Notes under the pieces: model-generated
What the model saw: the letters and a program-made list of their open reading frames with translations, nothing else
Databases searched by the model: none
Told to the model about the DNA's origin: nothing
Made by a program: the position numbers and the translations under genes
Assembly (NCBI GenBank): GCA_040396955.1
Contig: JBBAWX010000007.1
Span: 75,806 to 139,805, forward strand
Direction: 5' to 3'
Source: UBA965 sp040396955
Lineage (GTDB): Bacteria > Chloroflexota > Chloroflexia > Chloroflexales > Roseiflexaceae
DNA: 64,000 bases
In this document: positions 17,137 through 26,628 of the stretch, in pieces
Numbering within the stretch: the stretch's first letter is position 1
Layout: every line of letters begins with the position of its first letter

Positions 17137-18591
17137 ATGCACGTCAGCATTCGTCATCTGAGTAAATCGTTTGGCGCACTGAAGGCCAATGACGACATTT
17201 CGGTCGATTTTGCTGCTGGCCAGATTCACGGTGTGCTGGGTGAAAACGGCGCTGGCAAGAGTACATTAATGAAACTGCTAGCCGGCGTGTATGCGGCTGA
17301 TGCAGGCACTGTTACCATTGATGCACGTCCTGTGACCCTCGGTACGCCACGGCAGTCGATTGTGGCTGGGATTGGCATGGTTGGTCAAGATCCCCTCGAT
17401 ATCCCGGTCTTCTCAGTCATCGACAACATCGCCTGTGGGATGGGCATGCCCGCTCGATCTGAACTCCTTCTCGAGTATCAACGCTTAGCCTCCGATCTGG
17501 GATTTACCGTGAGCGCGTCCCAACGCATCGGTGATTTGACCGTGGGGCAACGGCAACAGGTCGAGATTGTTCGTCTGTTGTTGGCCGGTTCACAGGTGCT
17601 TATTCTTGATGAGCCAACGACTGGAATTACCGCTGACCAAATCGCGGCTTTGTTCACGGCATTGCGACGATTAGCTGACGCTGGCAAGACCGTTTTGTTT
17701 GTCACCCACAAACTTGACGAGGTTGTAGCACTCTGCGATACCATCACGGTTCTGCGTGGTGGGTGCATTGTGGGGGCGCAGCGTGCCATGCCCGTGAGCA
17801 AAACGGACATGCTCCATGCCATGTTTGGTGAATCCAATCCACCCGAACGTGTTGCGGTAGCATTGGACGAAGATGCCCCGGTGCGGTGGCATTGCAAGGG
17901 GGTGACGCTCCGTGATCAGCACTTCGCCATTGGGCCGATTCATCATCGCATTCATCAAGGTCGGATTGTCGCTTTGGCAGGTCTCGAGGGATCTGGGCAA
18001 CGCGCGTATCTTCAACACCTTGCTGGTCTGTTGTTGCCTGTGGAGGGGCGTACTACGTTTGAAGGCGATGCGTTACAGCGGCATCATCGCGACGTGGCTT
18101 TTCTCCCAGCCGATCGACTGCGTGAGGGCATTGTCGGTGAAATGTCGCTCTACGATCACGTGTGCTTAATGCGTGCCGATTTGGTGGGCTCCGGCGAATC
18201 GCCTCTCGATAAGACCAAGCAACTGATTGCTGAATACGACATCAAGGCGGAATGGGATACTCCGTTGGCCTTGCTCTCCGGTGGGAATCAGCAACGCGCC
18301 ATGCTGGCCCTGATTCCCGATGCGGTAAAAGGGATTTTGCTGGAACATCCGACACGTGGGCTCGATGCGCGTAGTGCGGCGGCAGTGTGGTCGCGCTTGC
18401 AACAGCGTCGTGCCCAAGGAACGAGTGTGGTCTTTTTTGCGGCCGATCTCGATGAAATTCTCTTGTATGCTGACGAAATCGTGGTCTTTTTTGCGGGGCG
18501 TGTCTCGCGTCTGATCGCACGTGATGCGGTCACCGAAGCACAACTTGCTGCATTCATTGGCGGAGTAGGCTTTGCAGAGGTGCAATCATGA
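17137..18591 (+). CDS. Nucleoside-type ABC importer ATPase with two ABC domains
   Basis: This 484-residue protein carries two tandem ABC domains, as in sugar and BMP-family importers. Domain 1 has Walker A GENGAGKST (35-43), signature LTVGQRQQVE and Walker B VLILDEPTTG. Domain 2 has a degenerate Walker A (LEGSGQRA), an intact signature LSGGNQQRA, and Walker B ending LLEHPTRGLD, where the catalytic Glu is replaced by His as is usual for this class. The ATG at 17137 is preceded by AGAGG; a different-frame ATG at 17133 is not used. The stop overlaps the next gene by four bases (ATGA). Confidence 0.93.
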   Translation: MHVSIRHLSKSFGALKANDDISVDFAAGQIHGVLGENGAGKSTLMKLLAGVYAADAGTVTIDARPVTLGTPRQSIVAGIGMVGQDPLDIPVFSVIDNIACGMGMPARSELLLEYQRLASDLGFTVSASQRIGDLTVGQRQQVEIVRLLLAGSQVLILDEPTTGITADQIAALFTALRRLADAGKTVLFVTHKLDEVVALCDTITVLRGGCIVGAQRAMPVSKTDMLHAMFGESNPPERVAVALDEDAPVRWHCKGVTLRDQHFAIGPIHHRIHQGRIVALAGLEGSGQRAYLQHLAGLLLPVEGRTTFEGDALQRHHRDVAFLPADRLREGIVGEMSLYDHVCLMRADLVGSGESPLDKTKQLIAEYDIKAEWDTPLALLSGGNQQRAMLALIPDAVKGILLEHPTRGLDARSAAAVWSRLQQRRAQGTSVVFFAADLDEILLYADEIVVFFAGRVSRLIARDAVTEAQLAAFIGGVGFAEVQS

Positions 18592-19616
18592 GGCGAGTCT
18601 TTGAGCGCTATCGGATGCCCACCATTGGGCTTATCAGCGCCCTAGTAGTCACTGCATTCATCATGCTGAGTGCCCAGGTGCCACCACTTGCGGTCTACGG
18701 AGTACTCCTTACCGGCTCGTTTAGCACGCCCACCCGCTTCGCTGACATGTTGATGCTGGCTGCACCGTTGTTGCTGTGTGCGGTGGGATTGACGGTCAGT
18801 TTTGCTGCTGGTCAGTACAACTTGGGCATTGAAGGGCAAATGACCATCGGTGGGGTGGCCGCAATGGCCGTATTGCGCTGGTATGGAGATGCGCCGGTGG
18901 TTGGACTCTGGTGGCTGGCCGCATTGCTGGCTGGGGCGATTGTGGGGGGGGGCTGGGCCTTGCTGGTAGCAGCCCTGAAGCACTACACCCGCGTCAGTGA
19001 GATTTTTGCTGGACTCGGGCTGAACTTCGTGGCCTTGGGAGTCTCGTTGTATCTCGTATTTGGGCCATGGAAGCGCCCGGGTGTTGCTTCCATGTCAGGC
19101 ACAGAGCCATTACCCGAGGCGTTGTGGCTGACAACCATTGCAGGGACGCGCCTGGCGTGGCTGACGCCGGTGGTGGCGATTGTGGTTTGTGCCGCAGTAT
19201 GGTGGCTACTCCGAAGGACGCACTGGGGATTACAAGTGCGGGCGAGCGGCTTGAGTCCGCAGGCCAGCGAACGCTTTCAAGTACCGGCGACACGGCGCAT
19301 GTTTGAGGCGATGTGGCTGGCTGGGGCAAGTGCTGGCTTGGCTGGTGCCCTGCAAATCCTGGGCATCTACCATGCATTGGTGCCCAATGTGGCGAGTGGT
19401 ATCGGACTGATGGGGTTGTTGGTGGCGTTGGTTGCCCGGGCAGATATTCGGTGGGTGGCGCCAATTGCGCTCATGTTTGCCACCTTGACTGCAGGGAGCA
19501 TCCAATTACCACTGGCGTTGGCCGTTGATAGCAGTATCAGTGGGGTGCTACAAGGCGTTTTGGTGCTTGCCATGATTGTTTCCCGTGCCCTGACCCGACA
19601 GCGAGAGAACACATGA
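18588..19616 (+). CDS. Nucleoside-type ABC importer permease 1
   Basis: The protein has 342 residues and about nine membrane helices. It belongs to the BPD_transp_2 family of permeases that pair with BMP lipoproteins (NupP-like). The motif FAAGQYNLGIEGQMTIGG, near residues 65-85, is diagnostic for this family. The loop LGLNFVALGVSLYLVFGPW is also characteristic. It starts within the ATPase stop (ATGA overlap) and overlaps the second permease in the same way, so the three are translationally coupled. Confidence 0.92.
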   Translation: MRRVFERYRMPTIGLISALVVTAFIMLSAQVPPLAVYGVLLTGSFSTPTRFADMLMLAAPLLLCAVGLTVSFAAGQYNLGIEGQMTIGGVAAMAVLRWYGDAPVVGLWWLAALLAGAIVGGGWALLVAALKHYTRVSEIFAGLGLNFVALGVSLYLVFGPWKRPGVASMSGTEPLPEALWLTTIAGTRLAWLTPVVAIVVCAAVWWLLRRTHWGLQVRASGLSPQASERFQVPATRRMFEAMWLAGASAGLAGALQILGIYHALVPNVASGIGLMGLLVALVARADIRWVAPIALMFATLTAGSIQLPLALAVDSSISGVLQGVLVLAMIVSRALTRQRENT

Positions 19617-20593
19617 ACGAATCACAACTCGTAATCGATGCCGCCGCCATTATTGCGATGAGTGCTCCATTGTTGTTGGCCACGATGGGAGTACTGATTG
19701 GTGAGCGGGCTGGTGTCATCAATTTATCGGTGGACGGGAGCATGTTGCTCGCCGGAATGGCCGGTTTTGCTGTGGCACTGCTGAGTGGAAGTGTGGTGCT
19801 CGGATTTGTCGCGGCTGCACTTGTCGGCGCGGTAGTGGCCGCGTTGGTTGCGTACCTCGGGATCAGTCTGCGCTTGTCGCAGACTGCAATTGGCTTCGTG
19901 TTGGCCTTGTTGTGCACCGATTTATCGTCGTTTCTCGGGAATCCGTATGTACAACAGCAGGGGCCAGCGGTACCAGCCTGGGATATTCCGGGGCTCGCAC
20001 AGCTTCCGCTCGTGGGTCCACTCTTGTTTCAACACGATGTGGTCATCTACAGTAGCGTGTTGGTGGTGCTCATATTTGCCTGGGTACTTCGTGCCACGCG
20101 CATTGGTTTGTTGTTGCGTGGGGTTGGCGAACGTCCTGAAGCGCTATTTGCCCGTGGCGTTGATGTGGTGCGCATGCGCTATGTGGCAGTCATCGTGGGT
20201 GGAGTGCTCATCGGTCTGGCAGGTGCCGCCTACACACTCGATCTCAAGCAGGGGTGGACGTATCGGCATATTGCAGGGACGGGGTGGATTGCGCTGGCCA
20301 TTGTGATTTTTGGGGCATGGCAACCAGCACGGATTGCACTCGGATGCTACTTGTTTGCAGTGCTCCAGGTAATGTCGTCACGGATGCAGAGCAACACGTG
20401 GGAAATTCCCACGCAGGTGCTACAAGTAGCTCCGTTTGTGGTGATGATTGTCGTGCTCGCCATTGTCAACAGCATGGGGACACCGTGGATGCAGCGTTTT
20501 TTGGCATATGTGCCGGCTGGCGTTCGGAGCGTTCTAATGCGAATTTCGCAACCAGCCCCGGCAGCGTTGGGGCAACCGTTTGAGCAACAATAA
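19613..20593 (+). CDS. Nucleoside-type ABC importer permease 2
   Basis: This 326-residue second permease (NupQ-like) has about nine helices. It contains the family motif ERAGVINLSVDGSMLLAGMAG near residues 30-50 and VGERPEALFARGVDV on the cytosolic coupling loop. It forms a heterodimer with the first permease. An ATGA overlap links it to the preceding gene. A palindrome without a U tract (20633-20674) lies between it and the convergent polA. Confidence 0.92.
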   Translation: MNESQLVIDAAAIIAMSAPLLLATMGVLIGERAGVINLSVDGSMLLAGMAGFAVALLSGSVVLGFVAAALVGAVVAALVAYLGISLRLSQTAIGFVLALLCTDLSSFLGNPYVQQQGPAVPAWDIPGLAQLPLVGPLLFQHDVVIYSSVLVVLIFAWVLRATRIGLLLRGVGERPEALFARGVDVVRMRYVAVIVGGVLIGLAGAAYTLDLKQGWTYRHIAGTGWIALAIVIFGAWQPARIALGCYLFAVLQVMSSRMQSNTWEIPTQVLQVAPFVVMIVVLAIVNSMGTPWMQRFLAYVPAGVRSVLMRISQPAPAALGQPFEQQ

Positions 20594-20632
20594 CCGCATC
20601 TAGGCTTTTGAGTGTGTGGCTAAGATACGATC

Positions 20633-20674
20633 TCGAGGAGGGGGTGCGCACGCAGTGTGCTCCCCCCTCCTCGA
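20633..20674. terminator. Palindrome at a convergent gene end (no U tract)
   Basis: A long GC-rich inverted repeat (TCGAGGAGGGGG with CCCCCCTCCTCGA, continued inward by GCGCAC/GTGTGC) sits between the importer operon and polA. No T run is present on either strand. Confidence 0.5.
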
Positions 20675-20700
20675 TTGCTGCGCACCGTAGTTCACAGCGG

Positions 20701-23532
20701 TCACATCTCGTGCAAATCGTCCCAGTGGGTGCCAACTTCGACTTCCACTTTGAGCGGGACAGCCAGATTGGCGTAGGCGTGTTGCATTTCGTGGCGAATA
20801 ATCGTCATGACCGCCAGTTGCTCGCTAGCGGGCGCTTCGACGATAAGCTCGTCGTGGACTTGGAGCAACAGGCGCACCTGCGGGCCGTAGGCACGGAGAG
20901 CGGCATCGACGCGGAGCATGGCCATTTTCATGATGTCGGCGGCAGTGGCCTGAATCGGGTGATTGATGGCTTCGCGCTCGGCGGCCTGCTGGCGCGGTCC
21001 CTTGATGTTGATTTCAGGCACAGGGCGCCGCCGACCAAACAACGATTCCACGTAGCCGAGTTGTTTGCCCTGTGCAATGGTGCGCTCGATATAGTGGCGC
21101 ACTTCGGGGAACTGCGCAAAAAAATCATCGATGAGTTTTTGGGCTTCACTACGACTGAGTTCGGTGCGCTGGGCAAGACCGAATGCGCTGATGCCGTAGA
21201 TAACACCAAAGACCGTGGTCTTGGCGATGCGGCGTTGTTCTTTGGTGACTGCTTCGGGTGTCACTTGAAAGAGCCGTGCGGCGGTGGCTGCGTGGATGTC
21301 TTGGTCGTCGTGGAACGCTCTGACGAGCGCTGGGTCGTTGGTCATGTGGGCGAGCACGCGGAGCTCAATCTGCGAATAATCGGCGGCGATGAGCACATGC
21401 TCGGCATCGGCGACGAATGCGCGGCGCACCGCCCGCCCTTCGGCGGTGCGGGTGGGAATGTTTTGTAGGTTGGGATCGACCGAGCTGAGCCGTCCGGTGG
21501 CCGCTCCGAGCTGATTGTACGAGGTGTGAATCCGCCCAGTACGCGGGTTGATCATCTGCGGGAGGGCGTCGATGTAGGTCGATTGGAGCTTGCTGAGTTG
21601 CCGGTGTTGCAAAATGCGCTCAACGATGAGCGTGCTGTCGCTGGGACGGAGCCGCTCAAGAACGTCTGCGGTGAGCGACCAGCGCCCGGTTTTTGTTTTT
21701 TCGAGCCCCTGTGTCGGCAGTTGCAAGGTGCCAAAGAGTACGTCGCTGAGTTGATCGCCTGAGGCAATGTTGAAGCGTGTACCCGCAATCGCAAAAATTT
21801 CGCCCTCGAGTTGCTGGATTTGTCCGGATACACGTTGCGACAATGACGCGAGGTATTCACGGTCGACACGAATTCCGGCCTGTTCCATGCGTGCGAGCAC
21901 GGCAATGAGCGGCATTTCGAGCTCATATAGGAGTTGGGCGGTATGCGGTTGTTCGGCGATGGCTGGCATCAGTTTGCTGGCGATTTGCCACGTGTAGTCG
22001 GCATCGCTGGCCGCGTAGTTGGTCACAGCAGTGATATCGGCGTGATCAATGCTGATTTGTTGCTTGCCCTTCCCAATCAGAGTCTCAATGCTCGGTGGTG
22101 GTTCGGGAAGCATCAGCTCATAAAACGCCAATTCTTTGAGACTCCGCCGTTTGTCGAGCAGACTCGCCGCCAACATGGTGTCAAAGTGCAACGGGGTCAC
22201 GGCAATACCGAGTTGGAGTAACACTTCAACGTCGAATTTTGCATTGTGTGCATACTTGGCGATGGCCTGGTCACCAAATATGTCGCTTAGCACTGCGAGG
22301 ATCTCGGTGCGGGGCAGTGTCTCGACCCCATGGTGGCGTAGCGGTATGTACCAGGCTTCGTGTGGGGCACAGGCAAGTGATACGCCCACACATTCGTCTT
22401 GGAAGACGGCGGTACCGGTTGTCTCAGTGTCGAAGGCCACGGCTCCGGTTGTTTTGATGCGCTCGTGGAGCAGCCGGAGTTGGTCGTGGGTGGTGACGGT
22501 GACATAGCCCTGCCGTAGTGCTGGGCTTGCCTCGGCCATAGCCGCGTGATGCTCCTCACCCCCGAACATGTCGAGTTGGGCGTTGTGGGCCGTAGGTATG
22601 GCACGTGTCGCTACGATGGGGGTGTTGCTGGGCAATGACTGGACCGGATTGCGCCCGCTGGCAGGCAGACGCGCCACTAAGCTCTGACCGATTTCTAGGC
22701 TTTGGAGAAAACGAATGACCGACGACTTGTCATAATCGTTAATATCACAATTCTCCAAATTGAGTGCCACAGGTGCATCAGTCACAATGGTTGCGAGTCG
22801 TTTGCTAAACTGGGCCGCTTCATATTGATCGACGAGGACTTTTTTGTAGCGATTGGGCACTTCTTCAAAGTGTGCATAGATGCCGTCAATGGTAGTGAAT
22901 TGATTGAGAAGTGCGATGGCACCCTTTTCGCCGATGCCCTTGACGCCGGGAATGTTGTCTGAGGCGTCGCCTTTCAAGCCGCGCAAATCAGCGAGCTGAT
23001 TAGGGCGCAGGCCGTCGTAGCGTTCGATGACTTTCGCTTCGTCGTATTCGATCGAGGTCATGCGTTGCCCGAACGGATTGGCGAGTAAGACGTGTACATG
23101 CTCGTCTACGAGTTGCAGGGTGTCACTATCACCGGTAAGAATGATGGTGGCGACGTTGGCAGCGGTGGCTTGGCGGGCCAATGTGCCCAGCACATCATCG
23201 GCCTCAAAGCCGGCGGCCACATAAATCGGAATCGAGAAGGCCTGCATCAACTCTTTGATGCGTTCTAGTTGTGGATGAAACTCCACCGGGGTCTCGCTCC
23301 GGCCAGCTTTGTACTCGCTATACAGGTCATCGCGGAAAGTTCTGCCGATGTCGAACGACACCGCGATATGCGTCGGTTGGTGTTCTTTGATGGCATTGAG
23401 CAAAATCGACGCAAAGCCGAAAATGGCATAGGTGGGCTCGCCCGTCGATGTCCGTAGCCCTTTATCGGCGAGTGCATAAAACGCCCGGAACGCCAGTGCA
23501 TGACCATCAATGAGCATGATTCGCGGTGTCAT
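20701..23532 (-). CDS. polA: DNA polymerase I
   Basis: This 943-residue polymerase serves Okazaki-fragment processing and repair. The 5'-3' exonuclease domain occupies about 1-290 (ADDVLGTLA, GLKGDASDNIPGVKGIG). The 3'-5' proofreading domain appears active: Asp368 and Glu370 in FDTETTG, a later HNAKFD, and the YAASD motif. The polymerase domain shows motif A (ADYSQIELRV) and motif C (QVHDELIVEAP). The start at 23532 follows GAAAGGAAG. A small membrane-protein gene lies 21 bases upstream in the same direction and probably shares the promoter. Confidence 0.97.
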   Translation of the reverse strand: MTPRIMLIDGHALAFRAFYALADKGLRTSTGEPTYAIFGFASILLNAIKEHQPTHIAVSFDIGRTFRDDLYSEYKAGRSETPVEFHPQLERIKELMQAFSIPIYVAAGFEADDVLGTLARQATAANVATIILTGDSDTLQLVDEHVHVLLANPFGQRMTSIEYDEAKVIERYDGLRPNQLADLRGLKGDASDNIPGVKGIGEKGAIALLNQFTTIDGIYAHFEEVPNRYKKVLVDQYEAAQFSKRLATIVTDAPVALNLENCDINDYDKSSVIRFLQSLEIGQSLVARLPASGRNPVQSLPSNTPIVATRAIPTAHNAQLDMFGGEEHHAAMAEASPALRQGYVTVTTHDQLRLLHERIKTTGAVAFDTETTGTAVFQDECVGVSLACAPHEAWYIPLRHHGVETLPRTEILAVLSDIFGDQAIAKYAHNAKFDVEVLLQLGIAVTPLHFDTMLAASLLDKRRSLKELAFYELMLPEPPPSIETLIGKGKQQISIDHADITAVTNYAASDADYTWQIASKLMPAIAEQPHTAQLLYELEMPLIAVLARMEQAGIRVDREYLASLSQRVSGQIQQLEGEIFAIAGTRFNIASGDQLSDVLFGTLQLPTQGLEKTKTGRWSLTADVLERLRPSDSTLIVERILQHRQLSKLQSTYIDALPQMINPRTGRIHTSYNQLGAATGRLSSVDPNLQNIPTRTAEGRAVRRAFVADAEHVLIAADYSQIELRVLAHMTNDPALVRAFHDDQDIHAATAARLFQVTPEAVTKEQRRIAKTTVFGVIYGISAFGLAQRTELSRSEAQKLIDDFFAQFPEVRHYIERTIAQGKQLGYVESLFGRRRPVPEINIKGPRQQAAEREAINHPIQATAADIMKMAMLRVDAALRAYGPQVRLLLQVHDELIVEAPASEQLAVMTIIRHEMQHAYANLAVPLKVEVEVGTHWDDLHEM

Positions 23533-23553
23533 ATTGCTTCCTTTCTGGGCGAT

Positions 23554-23928
23554 CTAGAAGCCGTCAAGGCTGAACTCTGGCAATATGCTGAGCGTGCCAT
23601 CGTTGATAAACACAATGATGTATCCCACCAAAAACGCCACTGCAATCCAGCCGACGCCGATTAACCAGCGCCGCATCAACGCTTGCCCACGTGGGCGCCG
23701 ATTGAGCCAGTAGCCACTGAGTGCAACCGCTCCCACACATCCGATGCTGAGTACCAACATGCTGAGTACGTAGACGGCGCGTGCAGCTCGCCCGAGTGTG
23801 AATTGTACGTAATACACATAAAAGAGCGCTTCGCGCCACACGATCAAAAGTACGATGAGCCAACCAATAATCAACGTCCACTCAAGGGCCATGAACCATA
23901 ACCGTTGAGGGACTGTTTCCTTTTGCAT
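23554..23928 (-). CDS. Small membrane protein of unknown function upstream of polA
   Basis: This 124-residue protein has three predicted helices (about 12-32, 44-68 and 84-106). The ATG at 23928 is preferred because AAGGA lies about nine bases upstream; a GTG three codons earlier is too close to it. It shows no motif that I recognise. Only 21 bases separate its stop from polA, so the two are likely co-transcribed from the -10 at 23966-23971. Confidence 0.65.
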   Translation of the reverse strand: MQKETVPQRLWFMALEWTLIIGWLIVLLIVWREALFYVYYVQFTLGRAARAVYVLSMLVLSIGCVGAVALSGYWLNRRPRGQALMRRWLIGVGWIAVAFLVGYIIVFINDGTLSILPEFSLDGF

Positions 23929-23965
23929 GATGCACATTCCTTGTTGGGGCGCCGGTACCCTGCTT

Positions 23966-23971
23966 ATTATA
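23966..23971 (-). promoter_or_regulatory. -10 element for the small membrane protein-polA unit
   Basis: A perfect minus-strand TATAAT (GTGTATAATAAG) lies 37 bases upstream of the start at 23928. The -35 region is poor. Confidence 0.45.
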
Positions 23972-24029
23972 CACCGGAGAGAGTGTGTTTGATTGACATA
24001 AAATAATATCTATTCCAATACCGGGCATA

Positions 24030-25109
24030 TCAGCCATGGGTGCGTTGGAACTCACGCATCATATCGGCGAGTGCCTGAGCGGAAGTGAGTGGCAGTGCGT
24101 TGTAGAGCGAGGCACGTAGCCCGCCGACACTGCGGTGGCCTGCCAATCCGACCATGCCGGCAGCTTCGGCAAGGCTGAGGAAGGATTTTTCGAGGGTTGC
24201 ATCGGCCAGTGTGAAGGTGATATTCATCTGTGAGCGATGGTCGGGGTGGCTATGACCACGATAAAACCCTCCCGATTGATCGATGACTTGGTAAATAAGT
24301 TGTGCTTTCTGCGTATTACGCTGTGCCAACGTGGCCATGCCCTGTTGTTCGATCCAAGCGAGCACCAAATCGAGTACGTAAATGGCAAACGTCGGCGGGG
24401 TATTGTAGAGCGATTTGTTGTTGAGGTGGGTCTGGTAGCGTAAGATAGTGGGGAGGTGAGCGGGCGGGGGTTGGGATGCCAAATCTTCGCGGATGATGAC
24501 CACGGTAACCCCTGCCGGGCCGAGATTTTTTTGTGCGCCTGCATAAATCATCGCCACGTTGGTCAGGTCAATGGGGCGTGAGGCAATGTCACTACTCATG
24601 TCGATGATGGTTCGTGGGTGCTGACAGGGCACATTCGGCCACTGCGTGCCGTAAATGGTGTTGTTGGATGTGAGGTGGAGATAGGCGCTTGCGGCATCAA
24701 TGTGCCACGCCTGCGTGTCTGGGAGCACCGCATAATTGCTGTCCTTGCCGCTTGCCACGACACGGGTGTTGCCAATGAGTTCAGCTTCTGCTAGGGCTTT
24801 TTCGGCCCAGACGCCCGTCAGCACATAGTTGGCGACCTGATGAGGTAGCAAATAATTCAGCGGTATCATGGCAAATTGGTGACTCGCGCCGCCCTGCAAA
24901 AAACCAACGAGATAGTTGTCGGGGAGGCCTAAGATCCGCCGTAAGCGTGCAACTGCTCGATCGTTGATGGCTTCAAAGGCTTTGGAGCGATGGCTCGACT
25001 CGAGAATTGACATACCCGTCCCAGCGAAATCGGGGAGTTCGGCCTGAATCTGGGCAATGACTTCAGCGGGTAGTACTGCCGGACCAGCATTGAAGTTGTG
25101 AACGGTCAT
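24030..25109 (-). CDS. serC: Phosphoserine aminotransferase
   Basis: This 359-residue PLP enzyme converts 3-phosphohydroxypyruvate and glutamate to phosphoserine, and also acts in pyridoxal phosphate synthesis. The family opening NFNAGPAVLP is present. The PLP lysine is Lys194 in AGAQKNLGPAG, and the HRSKAF phosphate-binding region is at 40-45. The start at 25109 has AGGAGC six bases upstream; longer in-frame starts give a non-conserved extension. It stands alone, with no serA or serB adjacent. It is divergent from the DinB gene. Confidence 0.95.
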   Translation of the reverse strand: MTVHNFNAGPAVLPAEVIAQIQAELPDFAGTGMSILESSHRSKAFEAINDRAVARLRRILGLPDNYLVGFLQGGASHQFAMIPLNYLLPHQVANYVLTGVWAEKALAEAELIGNTRVVASGKDSNYAVLPDTQAWHIDAASAYLHLTSNNTIYGTQWPNVPCQHPRTIIDMSSDIASRPIDLTNVAMIYAGAQKNLGPAGVTVVIIREDLASQPPPAHLPTILRYQTHLNNKSLYNTPPTFAIYVLDLVLAWIEQQGMATLAQRNTQKAQLIYQVIDQSGGFYRGHSHPDHRSQMNITFTLADATLEKSFLSLAEAAGMVGLAGHRSVGGLRASLYNALPLTSAQALADMMREFQRTHG

Positions 25110-25183
25110 GATGGCGCTCCTGTGCGTAGTATCATTGCTAATCATACTATGGATGTGCGCCGGGCGTCCAAACAAAGTTTCTG

Positions 25184-25189
25184 TATAAT
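25184..25189 (+). promoter_or_regulatory. -10 element for the DinB-family gene
   Basis: TATAAT at 25184-25189 (context CTGTATAATGG) lies 41 bases before the GTG start at 25230. I see no good -35. Confidence 0.4.
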
Positions 25190-25229
25190 GGTGAAGTATG
25201 TCATTCCTGTACGAAAACGAGGAGCAACC

Positions 25230-25706
25230 GTGCTTACCCATGCCGAACGTGCTGAAGCCATCGCGTTGATTCGTGATGCAGTTACCGAGTTGTCACCCCT
25301 GGTGGTGGCACTTTCGCCCGAGCAATTGACAACCGTCTTCATCCCCAATGAGTGGAATGTAGCACAAAACGTCCATCATTTACCGGATGCTCACAGCTAC
25401 GCCATCAACAACATGCGGCTGGTGCTCACCGAAGACAAACCGACCTGGAAGCCATACAATCCAGATGCATTTGCCACCATCGCCGACGCCAAAGATGCGC
25501 ACATCAGTGATTCACTCGAGCTCATGCGCGCCATGCACATCCGTTGGGTGCGCATGCTTGAATCATTGTCGGATGCCGAATATGCGCGTACTGGTATCAG
25601 TGTGGCCTACGGTGAACGCACCCTCGATGATTTGTTGCGTATCTACTCACGCCACACCCGCTCACACATTGAACAAATCACACAGACCTTGGCTGCCCAA
25701 CGCTAA
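25230..25706 (+). CDS. DinB-family metal-binding protein
   Basis: This 158-residue four-helix DinB/YfiT-like protein starts with GTG at 25230 (MLTHAERAEAI) behind GAGGAG with five-base spacing. The in-frame ATG further upstream lacks a ribosome binding site and would run into the serC promoter. The three-histidine metal site is suggested by NEWNVAQNVHHL, followed by HTRSHIEQI near the C-terminus. Family members act as metal-dependent thiol S-transferases or hydrolases, but the substrate here is unknown. A perfect 17-bp hairpin follows the gene. Confidence 0.82.
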   Translation: MLTHAERAEAIALIRDAVTELSPLVVALSPEQLTTVFIPNEWNVAQNVHHLPDAHSYAINNMRLVLTEDKPTWKPYNPDAFATIADAKDAHISDSLELMRAMHIRWVRMLESLSDAEYARTGISVAYGERTLDDLLRIYSRHTRSHIEQITQTLAAQR

Positions 25707-25718
25707 TCATGGCGATGT

Positions 25719-25763
25719 GCATGCTCCCAGCAACAATGCTTGTTGCTGGGAGCATGCTTGTTT
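25719..25763 (+). terminator. Terminator after the DinB gene
   Basis: A perfect 17-bp stem (25719-25735 with 25741-25757) and 5-base loop is followed by TTGTTT. Confidence 0.7.
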
Positions 25764-25843
25764 GGTGGGCGGGCGTGCTCACCCTGGTGGAGCGCTGTGC
25801 GCCCGCGGTCGCCCAGTGGATGCCGTACTGCGCGCTGATTGAG

Positions 25844-26602
25844 CTACAAGACGCGTGCCATGATGGCGTGGAGTTGTGCGGGGGCTTCGAATTGGACATC
25901 GTGACCAACGTCCTCAAGGAGATGAAACTCGCAGTTGCGAATCGTCTGCGCGAGTGCCGTTACTACGGGCAACGGATTGCCGTGATCGTTGCGCCCATGT
26001 ACGATGATGACTGGGCACTCGATACGTGCTGACACCGCAAACAAAATATCGCCACCACGTGCCAAAATCGCATCGGCTGCCGCTACCCACCCCTCGATCA
26101 TAGGGGCAAATTGTGCTTCGCCATGGAACGCGATGATTTCTGCCTTCCAAGCGGCCAGGTTGTCGCCCCATGCCGAAACGGGCAACCACGTGTGCACACT
26201 CGTTACCATTTCTGGTGTCATCTTGCCACACACTCCCCACACCAGCGCTGATTTGACGAGCTCGGGGGCCAAGGCGGCAATCATCAAGGCGATTTCGGCG
26301 CCATCGCTGAAACCTACGAGATGGACGGGGCCAACGTTGAGGGCGCGGATGAAGGCAATCATGTGCTGCGTATCACGCTGGTAGAAATCCACGCCGAAGA
26401 CGCGGTTGGGTGGTGCACTTTGGCCATACCCGGGGAGGTCGGGTGCGTAGACGACATGGTTTTGTGCCAATACGGGGATTTCGTTGGGGAAATGACCGAC
26501 CCCGGTGCCGGTGAATCCATGGAGCAAGACGACCGGTTCGCCTGTGTTTCCAAATGTGGCGTATGCGATACGGACGCCATCTTGTACTACAATTGATTGC
26601 AT
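25844..26602 (-). CDS. Alpha/beta hydrolase
   Basis: This 252-residue soluble hydrolase has the oxyanion-hole motif LLHGFTGTG (about 27-35) and the nucleophile elbow GFSDGAE, with a serine nucleophile. The late Asp is in HGRNDHGNP and the catalytic His in EDVGHDVQ. The compact cap suggests an esterase, lactonase or C-C hydrolase, but the substrate is not predictable. It starts at 26602 with AAGGAGC upstream. Only 26 bases separate it from the divergent metallo-hydrolase gene. Confidence 0.88.
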   Translation of the reverse strand: MQSIVVQDGVRIAYATFGNTGEPVVLLHGFTGTGVGHFPNEIPVLAQNHVVYAPDLPGYGQSAPPNRVFGVDFYQRDTQHMIAFIRALNVGPVHLVGFSDGAEIALMIAALAPELVKSALVWGVCGKMTPEMVTSVHTWLPVSAWGDNLAAWKAEIIAFHGEAQFAPMIEGWVAAADAILARGGDILFAVSARIECPVIIVHGRNDHGNPLPVVTALAQTIRNCEFHLLEDVGHDVQFEAPAQLHAIMARVL

Positions 26603-26628
26603 ACCAGCTCCTTGTAAAGGTAATAGAG

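Noticed and set aside
23993..24021. TTGACA followed by AT-rich sequence as a plus-strand promoter
   Set aside because: No -10 at a workable distance and no plus-strand gene downstream; it lies at the 3' side of serC.
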